Assembly: GCA_900471605.1 (NCBI GenBank) | Contig: UCEY01000060.1 | Coordinates: forward strand, 1 to 53,696 | Source of the DNA: Hyphomicrobiales bacterium | GTDB taxonomy: Bacteria; Pseudomonadota; Alphaproteobacteria; Rhizobiales; Rhizobiaceae | DNA: 53,696 bases | Reading direction: 5' to 3' | Part shown: positions 47,498-53,696 of the stretch, piece by piece | Numbering within the stretch: position 1 is the stretch's first letter | How the letters are laid out: every line of letters begins with the position of its first letter | Position numbers and translations under genes: made by a program | The notes under the pieces: generated by a model | The model's input: the letters and a program-made list of their open reading frames with translations, nothing else | Told to the model about the DNA's origin: nothing | The model's database searches: none

Positions 47498-49417
47498 TCA
47501 GCCGGCAAAACCGATGCCGATCTGGGTCTGGCCGAGCGTCTTGAACACGGTCGAGACGATGCCGGCGCGGTCCAGGCCCGCCTTGGCGTACATCGCATCC
47601 GGGCTTGCCTGTTGCATCCAGATGTCCGGCAGCACCAGCGAGCGGATCTTCAACCCGTTGTCGAGCAGGCCCTCGCTCGAGAGGAACTGCAGCACTTGGC
47701 TGCCGAAGCCGCCGACCGCGCCTTCCTCGATGGTGACGAGCACTTCGTGATGGCGGGCGAGCTGGCGGATCAGGTCGTGGTCCAGCGGCTTGGCGAAACG
47801 GGCATCCGCAACGGTTGTCGAAAGGCCGGCGGCGTCGAGATCTTCCGCCGCAAGCAGACATTCCTGGAGGCGGGTGCCGAAGGAGAGCAGCGCCACCTTG
47901 GCGCCCTGCTTGACGACCCGGCCCTTGCCGATTTCGAGGATCTGGCCACGTTCCGGCAGCTCGACGCCGACGCCTTCGCCGCGCGGGTAGCGGAACGAGA
48001 TGGGGCCGTCGTCATAGGCCACGGCGGTGCGCACCATGTGCTTCAGCTCCGCCTCGTCGGCGGCGGCCATGACGACCATGCCCGGCAGGGTCGCGAGAAA
48101 AGTCGTGTCGAACGAGCCCGCATGGGTCGGCCCGTCGGCGCCGACGAAGCCGGCGCGGTCGATCGGAAAGCGCACCGGCAGGCCCTGGATCGCCACGTCG
48201 TGGACGACCTGGTCGTAACCGCGCTGCAGGAAGGTCGAATAGAGGGCGCAGAAAGGCTTGTAACCCTCGGCAGCCAGGCCCGCCGCAAACGTCACCGCAT
48301 GCTGCTCGGCGATGCCGACGTCGAAGGTGCGGGCGGGGAAGACATCCGCCAGCTTGTCGATGCCCGTGCCGTTCGGCATCGCAGCAGTGACGCCGACGAT
48401 CTTCTCGTCGAATGCGGCTTCCTGCACCAGCGCTTCGCCGAAGACGCTCGTATAGCTCGGCGCGTTCGGTTTCGATTTCGCCTGGGCTCCGGTGATGACG
48501 TCGAACTTGTTGACGCCGTGATATTTGTCGGCGGCGGCTTCGGCCGGCGCGTAACCCTTGCCCTTCTGCGTCACCACATGGATCAGCACCGGGCCGCGGG
48601 CATTGTCGCGCACATTGCGCAGCACCGGTAGGAGATGATCGAAGGAATGGCCGTCGATCGGGCCGATATGGTAGAAACCCATCTCCTCGAACATCGTGCC
48701 GCCGGTGACGTAACCGCGCGCATGTTCGACGGCGCGGGTGATCGCCCGGTCGACATTCTTGCCGAGATAGGCGGTCAGTTTCTTGCCGAGATCGCGAAAG
48801 CCCATATAGGTGCGGCCGGAGGCGAGCCGCGCCAGGTAGGCGCTCATTGCGCCGGTCGGCGGGGCGATCGACATGTCGTTGTCGTTGAGGATGACGATCA
48901 GCCGGGCATCGAGCGCGCCGGCATTGTTGAGCGCCTCATAGGCCATGCCGGCCGACATCGCGCCGTCGCCGATCACGGCGATTACGTTGCGCTTCGAGCC
49001 GGAAAGATCGGCGGCGACAGCCATGCCGAGGCCCGCGGAGATCGAGGTGGAAGAGTGTGCGGCGCCAAAAGGATCGTATTCGCTTTCGGCCCGGCGGGTG
49101 AAGCCGGAAAGCCCGTCCTCCTGACGCAGCGTGCGGATGCGGTCGCGCCGGCCGGTCAGGATCTTGTGCGGATAACACTGGTGCCCGACATCGAAGATCA
49201 GCCGGTCGTCGGGCGTGTTGAACACCTTGTGGATGGCGATCGTCAGCTCCACGACGCCCAGGCCGGCGCCGAGATGCCCACCGGTGCGTGACACCGCATC
49301 GATCATCTCGTCACGCAATTCGCGGGCAAGCTGCGGCATGTCGCGATCTTCGATCTCGCGAAGATCAGCAGGAAGCTTGACCTTGTCCAGCAAGGGCGTG
49401 GCGGGCGTTGATGTCAC
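47498..49417 (-). CDS. dxs: 1-deoxy-D-xylulose-5-phosphate synthase
   Basis: 639 residues, normal length; thiamine-diphosphate enzyme condensing pyruvate and glyceraldehyde-3-phosphate, first step of the MEP isoprenoid route. Thiamine-binding motif GDGAMSAGMAYEALNNAG at about 150-167; GGHLGAGLGVVELT near 46-59; transketolase central domain GIAEQHAVTFAAGLA; DRAGFVGADGPTHAGSFD. The start is GTG at 49417 (VTSTPATP) with AAGG about 9 bases upstream. xseB, often next to dxs in relatives, is absent here. tlyA, another common neighbour, lies 8 kb away. Confidence 0.97.
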   Translation of the reverse strand: MTSTPATPLLDKVKLPADLREIEDRDMPQLARELRDEMIDAVSRTGGHLGAGLGVVELTIAIHKVFNTPDDRLIFDVGHQCYPHKILTGRRDRIRTLRQEDGLSGFTRRAESEYDPFGAAHSSTSISAGLGMAVAADLSGSKRNVIAVIGDGAMSAGMAYEALNNAGALDARLIVILNDNDMSIAPPTGAMSAYLARLASGRTYMGFRDLGKKLTAYLGKNVDRAITRAVEHARGYVTGGTMFEEMGFYHIGPIDGHSFDHLLPVLRNVRDNARGPVLIHVVTQKGKGYAPAEAAADKYHGVNKFDVITGAQAKSKPNAPSYTSVFGEALVQEAAFDEKIVGVTAAMPNGTGIDKLADVFPARTFDVGIAEQHAVTFAAGLAAEGYKPFCALYSTFLQRGYDQVVHDVAIQGLPVRFPIDRAGFVGADGPTHAGSFDTTFLATLPGMVVMAAADEAELKHMVRTAVAYDDGPISFRYPRGEGVGVELPERGQILEIGKGRVVKQGAKVALLSFGTRLQECLLAAEDLDAAGLSTTVADARFAKPLDHDLIRQLARHHEVLVTIEEGAVGGFGSQVLQFLSSEGLLDNGLKIRSLVLPDIWMQQASPDAMYAKAGLDRAGIVSTVFKTLGQTQIGIGFAG

Positions 49418-49518
49418 GGATGGTGGCCTTTTCTGCTCTTTTCCGGAAGCGTCTTCCTCCCCAACATGAGAAGAAAACAGGCTTTTTCAAGTTGCATGAC
49501 CCCGGGTTCTACCCGATT

Positions 49519-50442
49519 TCAGGCGGCGGGCAAGGGGACAAACTCCTCCTCGTCGCCGGGCACGATGTCGAAACGGCCGGTGCGCCACTCCTCTTTCGCC
49601 TTTTCGATACGCTCCCTGGAGGAGGAAACGAAGTTCCACCAGATATAGCGCTTGGAATTCAGCGCCGCCCCGCCGAACAGCATCAGATGACATCCCATCG
49701 CGCCGGCTTCGAGTGTGATATTGTCGCCCGGCCGGAAGACGAGAAGCTGATCGGCAGCAAACCGGTCGCCCGAAACCACGAGTTCGCCCGAAAGAATGTA
49801 GATCGCCCGCTCCTCATGCGCCGCGGCGAACGGGAACCGCTTGCCGGCCTCGAGGCGGAGATCGACGTAGAGCGCGTCGGTAAAGGTCGAGACCGGCGAG
49901 CCAAGACCTTCGAAAGCGCCAATCACAATCCGGCCTTTCGCGCCGTCGGCGTCGATGAGCGGCATGTTTTCCTTGCCCGTATGCGCGAATGTGGGATCGA
50001 TCTCTTCCTTGTCGTCCGGCAACGCCAGCCAGGTCTGCAGGCCGGAAACCGACATCGGATGGCCACGCAGGTTTTCCGGCGTGCGTTCCGAATGCACGAT
50101 GCCGCGGCCGGCGGTCATCAGGTTGATGTCGCCCGGCCGGATGACCAGTTCGGTGCCGAGGCTGTCGCGATGCTTGATCTCGCCGTCGAACAGATAGGTC
50201 ACGGTGGAGAGCCCGATATGCGGATGCGGCTTGACGTCGAGCGCTTCGTCGGCGCGCAAGAGCGCCGGCCCCATCCGGTCGAAAAAGATGAACGGTCCCA
50301 CCAGCCGCCGCTGCCGGCTGGGCAAAGCGCGCCGCACGGAAAATCCGCCGATATCGCTGGTGCGCGGGATGATCAGGTTCTCGATCGCGTCGCAGGCAAA
50401 GGCGTCGCCCGCGGCCGGGTCGGTTCCGGGGAAAAAGGACAT
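49519..50442 (-). CDS. Pirin family protein
   Basis: 307 residues, bicupin. The N-terminal cupin carries the metal ligands in KPHPHIGLSTVTYLFDGEIKHRDSLG and the later GRGIVHSE. Pirins bind Fe(II); bacterial members include quercetin dioxygenase-like enzymes, but activity here is unknown. The start is ATG at 50442 (MSFFPGTD); the frame further upstream to 50505 overlaps the hepT gene and looks non-coding. It follows hepT by 10 bases on the same strand and might be read through from it. Confidence 0.92.
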   Translation of the reverse strand: MSFFPGTDPAAGDAFACDAIENLIIPRTSDIGGFSVRRALPSRQRRLVGPFIFFDRMGPALLRADEALDVKPHPHIGLSTVTYLFDGEIKHRDSLGTELVIRPGDINLMTAGRGIVHSERTPENLRGHPMSVSGLQTWLALPDDKEEIDPTFAHTGKENMPLIDADGAKGRIVIGAFEGLGSPVSTFTDALYVDLRLEAGKRFPFAAAHEERAIYILSGELVVSGDRFAADQLLVFRPGDNITLEAGAMGCHLMLFGGAALNSKRYIWWNFVSSSRERIEKAKEEWRTGRFDIVPGDEEEFVPLPAA

Positions 50443-50452
50443 GGGATGCTCG

Positions 50453-50815
50453 CTACAGTGTTTCCTGGTCTTCGGGATATCGGGCGAGGCATGTTTCGAG
50501 TTCAAGGAGAAGGGGAGGAAGACGCTCGACGATGGTCGTCCAAATCACAGAGTCCAGAACGCCGTTATAATCATGACGCAAAACATTGCCTAGATTCCGA
50601 ATGGCGAGCCAGTCATGCGCGGGGAACAGTTCTTCAGCCAACGAGCTGAGTTTGACCGACGCTTCGGAAACACGCGAAAAACATCGCTCGACTGCGTCCC
50701 GGACCAGTCTGTTTTTCGCATATGCGTGAAAATCCATGCCCTGGGTATACTCAAGGATTGCAGCACCATTTTCGACGATATCGCGCATCCGCGTTAGAGG
50801 ACGTTTAGAAGGCAA
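50453..50815 (-). CDS. hepT: HepT-like HEPN toxin (DUF86)
   Basis: 120-residue all-helical HEPN ribonuclease of the type VII HEPN/MNT toxin-antitoxin class. The catalytic/modified segment RNLGNVLRHDY (about 73-83) contains the Arg, His and Tyr of the family's R-x-H-x-Y motif. The start appears to be TTG at 50815, inside the last codons of mntA. It gives MPSKRPLTRMRDIVENG, which fits the usual DUF86 N-terminus, and overlaps mntA by 11 bases. An ATG at 50788 is the alternative. Confidence 0.88.
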   Translation of the reverse strand: MPSKRPLTRMRDIVENGAAILEYTQGMDFHAYAKNRLVRDAVERCFSRVSEASVKLSSLAEELFPAHDWLAIRNLGNVLRHDYNGVLDSVIWTTIVERLPPLLLELETCLARYPEDQETL

Positions 50816-51116
50816 TGGCGCGGTCCCGTTCTATAGAGCGCCGCACGTTCTCCTTTTGAATTGGTTCGGCGATCACATCGACGTTTTCGTACCCTGTAAT
50901 TTCGGTAATGCGTTCCTGCAGGATCGCCAAAGCACTGAAGTATCCGAGGCCGGATTTGATTACGGGCTCGGAAAATTTGACAAGAATGTCGAGATCGGAC
51001 TCCGTCGTTGCTTCGCCCCTGGCCACAGAGCCAAAGATCGACACATGCTCCGCACCCGCGGCGCGCAGCTCGTCCTCGTGCTCCCTCAGCTTGGCAATGA
51101 CCAGATCCTTGTCCAT
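50805..51116 (-). CDS. mntA: MntA-like minimal nucleotidyltransferase antitoxin
   Basis: 103 residues, nucleotidyltransferase fold with the motif FGSVARGEATTESDLDILV (GS and D-x-D). In this TA class the enzyme AMPylates the toxin Tyr to inactivate it. It lies directly upstream of hepT with overlapping ends. The C-terminal ENVDVIAEPIQKENVRRSIERDRAI is typical. There is no strong ribosome site before the ATG at 51116. Confidence 0.9.
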   Translation of the reverse strand: MDKDLVIAKLREHEDELRAAGAEHVSIFGSVARGEATTESDLDILVKFSEPVIKSGLGYFSALAILQERITEITGYENVDVIAEPIQKENVRRSIERDRAIAF

Positions 51117-51156
51117 GCGGGTAATATAGTGGACCCGCCGGATTTGGTCGAGAGCT

Positions 51157-51516
51157 TCAAGGGCACCTGCTCAGCACGACCTCATCCCCCGCCGTCGTTC
51201 CAAGCTCCACGCACCCGCCGTCATGGCAAAGCCTCCACCCGCTCGGTGTCATGCCTGAAGCCGCCAGCGAAACGCGTTCCTGTGGCGGCAGGACCGGGTG
51301 CCACACCCACCAGCCGTCCTTCAGCACCGCATCCGCTCCGGGCTCCATGCCCGCACCGGAACCCTTGACGTCGGCCTGCCGAAGCTCCAGGCCGGCCGGC
51401 GTTATCGCCCAGGTTTCGCGCCATTCCGTTTTCTGCACCGAATGGGTCCAGGAGAGCGTGAACATCGAGAGCGCGATGGCCGTCGTCTTTCCGCCCGCCA
51501 GGATACAGAGGCTCAT
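51157..51516 (-). CDS. DUF1850 protein, TAXI-TRAP accessory
   Basis: 119 residues; an N-terminal hydrophobic segment (MSLCILAGGKTTAIALSMFTLSWTHSVQK) suggests an exported or anchored protein. SWTHSVQKTEWRETW followed by ITPAGLELRQADVKGSGAGMEP is the DUF1850 pattern. Genes of this family regularly follow fused TRAP permeases; here it starts 10 bases after the permease stop. Role unknown; presumed accessory to uptake. Confidence 0.85.
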   Translation of the reverse strand: MSLCILAGGKTTAIALSMFTLSWTHSVQKTEWRETWAITPAGLELRQADVKGSGAGMEPGADAVLKDGWWVWHPVLPPQERVSLAASGMTPSGWRLCHDGGCVELGTTAGDEVVLSRCP

Positions 51517-51526
51517 CGGCCAGCGC

Positions 51527-53635
51527 TCAGTTAAGTGCCGGAGCGGCCGGGGCGTTGCGGTTGCGCCACCAGTGCTGCGCGACGACGGCAACCCCGAGCA
51601 CCCAGCCCAGTTCGTCGGTCCATGGGAGGGCTATCACGAGGCTTGCGCCGGCGATGAAGGCGAGCAGCCGCTCCCACGTCGCCATCCGCGCGAACAGGAA
51701 GCCGACCACCGCCGTGCCCCAGAGCGCGATGCCGAAACATGCCTTGAGGACGACATAGGCGACCTCGACCGGGTAACCCCATGCCGCGGCGATCGCACCC
51801 GGATCCTGCAGCATCAGCGCCGGCGTATAGACGGCCATGAAAGGCACGACGAAACCGGCGGTGGCGAGCTTGGTCGCTTCCACCCCGATCTTCAGCCCGG
51901 ATGTCTTGGCCATCGGAGCGGCGGCGAAGGCGGCCAGCGCCACCGGTGGCGTCAGGTCCGCCATGATGCCGAAATAGAAGACGAACATGTGGCTGACGAT
52001 CAGCGGCACGCCGAGTTCGAGCAGCGCCGGCCCCGCAAGCGACGAGGTGATGATATAGTTCGGGATGGTCGGGATGCCCATGCCGAGGATCAGGCAGGTG
52101 ATCATCGTCAGCACCAGCGACAGGAACAGGTTGTGTTCGCCGACCCGGATGATCGCGCCGACAAAGGTCGAGGCGATGCCGGTCAAGGTCAGCGTGCCGA
52201 TGACGATGCCCACGATAGCGCAGGCGATGCCGACCGGCAGCGCATTCTTGGCGCCTTCGGCCATGGCATCGCGGCAGATCGCCAGCGTCTGGTGGCCGCC
52301 CTTGACGAAGAAGCAGCCGGCGATCAGGGCAAGGATGACGATCGCCAGGAAGCTCACCCCGTAACGCAGGAAGGAGGCCGCGGCGACGCCGAGCAGAACC
52401 CAGAAGACGAGGCGAAAGGCGATCGGGCCGATGCTTGCGGCAAGCGGCATGCCGAGGATCAGCACGATCACCAGGGCAAGGCCCATTGTACCGGCGAAGA
52501 TCGGCGTATAACCGGCAAACAGCAGGTAAACGAGAGCCGCGAGCGGCAGGATCAGCGGCCAGTGCTCCCGGACGGCCGCCCAGGGGTTCGGCAGTTCGGC
52601 CTTGCTCATGCCCTTGAGGCCGGCCTTTCCGGCTTCCAGGAACACCATCCAGAAACAGACGCCGAAATAGAGGACCGCCGGGATGATCGCCGCCTTGACG
52701 ATCTCCGCATAGGAGACGTTGAGCGTCTCGGCCATGATGAAGGCGACCGCACCCATGACCGGCGGCATGATCTGCCCGCCCATCGACGACGTCGCCTCGA
52801 CGCCGCCGGCAAAGGCGGAGCGGAAGCCGAAGCGCTTCATCAGCGGAATGGTGAACTGGCCCGACGCCACGACATTGGCGACGCCCGAGCCGGAAATGGT
52901 GCCCATCAGCGCCGAGGACATCACGCAGACCTGTGCCGGTCCGCCGCGCCAGGTGCCGACGAGGCCGAGCGCAAAGTCGTTGAACAGCGCCAACATGCCG
53001 GCGCGTTCCAGAAAGGCCGCAAACACTACGAAGATGAAGATATAGGCCGCCGAGACATAGATCGGCGTGCCGTAGATGCCTTCGGTTCCGTAGGCGAAAT
53101 TCTCGATGATCTGCTCGAAATCGTAGCCGCGATGCACGAATGGGCCGGGCGCATATTGTCCGAGAAAGCAGTAGGCCAGGAATAAACCGGCGATGATCGT
53201 CAGCGGCAGGCCCATCAGACGCCGTGCGGCTTCGAAAACGAGCACGATCAGCAGCGCTCCGACGATGAGGTCCGGCGTCGTCAGGAACCCGCTTCTGACG
53301 ATGAGGTCGTGGTAGAACACCCAGTTGTAGATGCCGGTCAGGAAACCGACGATGCCGAGCGCCCAGAACCAGATCTTGCCGGCCTTCGTCCTGGCGACGA
53401 GATTGCCGATCAGCACGAAGCCGAGCAGCAGCAGGAAGCCCACATGCATGGCGCGGACGATCTGGCTCGCAAGCGTGCCATAGGCCGCGGTCCAGATCTG
53501 GAAAAGGGTGAAGGTGAACGCGATCCAGAAGGCGATACGCCCGGTGATCCCTTCACCGAAACCGGCCGGCAGGCCCTCGATCGGCTCTTCGGCGCTTTGC
53601 GGTGCTGTCGGATGGTGCATTGTGGATTCGGACAT
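51527..53635 (-). CDS. TRAP transporter permease, fused small and large subunits (TAXI type)
   Basis: 702 residues with about 17 hydrophobic segments: an N-terminal four-helix DctQ-like part and a twelve-helix DctM-like part. SGSGVANVVASGQFTIPLMKRFGF with EATSSMGGQIMPPVMGAVAFIMAE, and GMGIPTIPNYIITSSLAGPALLELGV with FYFGIMADLTPPVALAAFAAAPMA, are the DctM substrate-pathway repeats. Sodium-driven uptake of carboxylates such as C4-dicarboxylates or glutamate is typical. GGAGCAAAC precedes the ATG at 53635. The solute-binding protein gene, expected upstream, would lie beyond the right edge. Confidence 0.94.
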   Translation of the reverse strand: MSESTMHHPTAPQSAEEPIEGLPAGFGEGITGRIAFWIAFTFTLFQIWTAAYGTLASQIVRAMHVGFLLLLGFVLIGNLVARTKAGKIWFWALGIVGFLTGIYNWVFYHDLIVRSGFLTTPDLIVGALLIVLVFEAARRLMGLPLTIIAGLFLAYCFLGQYAPGPFVHRGYDFEQIIENFAYGTEGIYGTPIYVSAAYIFIFVVFAAFLERAGMLALFNDFALGLVGTWRGGPAQVCVMSSALMGTISGSGVANVVASGQFTIPLMKRFGFRSAFAGGVEATSSMGGQIMPPVMGAVAFIMAETLNVSYAEIVKAAIIPAVLYFGVCFWMVFLEAGKAGLKGMSKAELPNPWAAVREHWPLILPLAALVYLLFAGYTPIFAGTMGLALVIVLILGMPLAASIGPIAFRLVFWVLLGVAAASFLRYGVSFLAIVILALIAGCFFVKGGHQTLAICRDAMAEGAKNALPVGIACAIVGIVIGTLTLTGIASTFVGAIIRVGEHNLFLSLVLTMITCLILGMGIPTIPNYIITSSLAGPALLELGVPLIVSHMFVFYFGIMADLTPPVALAAFAAAPMAKTSGLKIGVEATKLATAGFVVPFMAVYTPALMLQDPGAIAAAWGYPVEVAYVVLKACFGIALWGTAVVGFLFARMATWERLLAFIAGASLVIALPWTDELGWVLGVAVVAQHWWRNRNAPAAPALN

Positions 53636-53660
53636 GTTTGCTCCGGAGATCGCTTGGACC

Positions 53661-53696
53661 TCCCCCCCACCCCCACCCCCCCCCCCCCCGGGGGGG
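53661..53696. other. Low-complexity C/G run at window end
   Basis: The last 36 bases are nearly pure C (interrupted by two A) ending in a run of G. It looks like a contig-end sequencing or assembly artefact, and the upstream end of the permease leader should not be trusted. Confidence 0.7.

Overview
The window looks like chromosomal DNA from an alphaproteobacterium of the order Rhizobiales, most likely Rhizobiaceae (Rhizobium/Neorhizobium/Agrobacterium relatives). GC content and third-position GC are high. Markers of that group include two BA14K-family proteins, a DUF6101-type protein, an HPE1-like secreted protein, a large DUF1217 protein, methyl-accepting chemotaxis proteins (MCPs) ending in a xWSEF tail, and split glycyl-tRNA synthetase genes. 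I see no prophage, insertion sequence, CRISPR array, rRNA or tRNA. The right edge ends in a C/G homopolymer run that is probably a contig-end artefact, and the left edge cuts a methyltransferase gene.

Layout. 1-3.2 kb: truncated methyltransferase, Mn transporter mntH with an upstream palindrome, S49 peptidase. 3.2-4.2 kb: vapBC toxin-antitoxin (TA) pair with operator, then a convergent orphan ParD-like antitoxin. 4.3-12.7 kb: glyQ and glyS, separated by lemA, an aroA paralogue, a DUF2207 membrane protein and a higBA TA pair. 12.7-19.7 kb: MCP, HPE1-like protein, purD, tex. 19.8-24 kb: cyclopropane synthase, MipA-type outer membrane protein, an array of hairpins with non-identical stems, ubiA, DUF6101 protein with a structured leader. 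24-30.2 kb: DUF1217 protein, then a minus-strand run of tsaC, a D-2-hydroxyglutarate-type dehydrogenase and a one-domain ModE-like regulator. 30.2-31.9 kb: a complete cobalamin riboswitch in front of a Rieske oxygenase. 32-39.6 kb: two BA14K proteins, CorA/ZntB transporter, an acyl-CoA dehydrogenase/enoyl-CoA hydratase operon behind a LiuR-like site, an Asp-Arg repeat protein, two RNA methyltransferases. 39.7-47.5 kb: two MCPs, DUF4424 protein, cytochrome b561-YceI operon, 2-oxoglutarate oxygenase. 47.5-53.6 kb: dxs, pirin, HepT/MntA TA pair, DUF1850 protein and a fused TRAP (TAXI) permease.

The observation I rate highest is the cobalamin riboswitch (about 30347-30556) whose only co-directional downstream gene is a GbcA-like Rieske oxygenase. 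A promoter with repeated TGTCGC boxes lies just upstream. By analogy with metE and nrdAB this may be a B12-independent demethylation route repressed by B12, but that is inference. Other unexplained structures are the hairpin array after mipA, the leader of the DUF6101 gene, a codon-anomalous patch inside glyS, and palindromes in several promoters.
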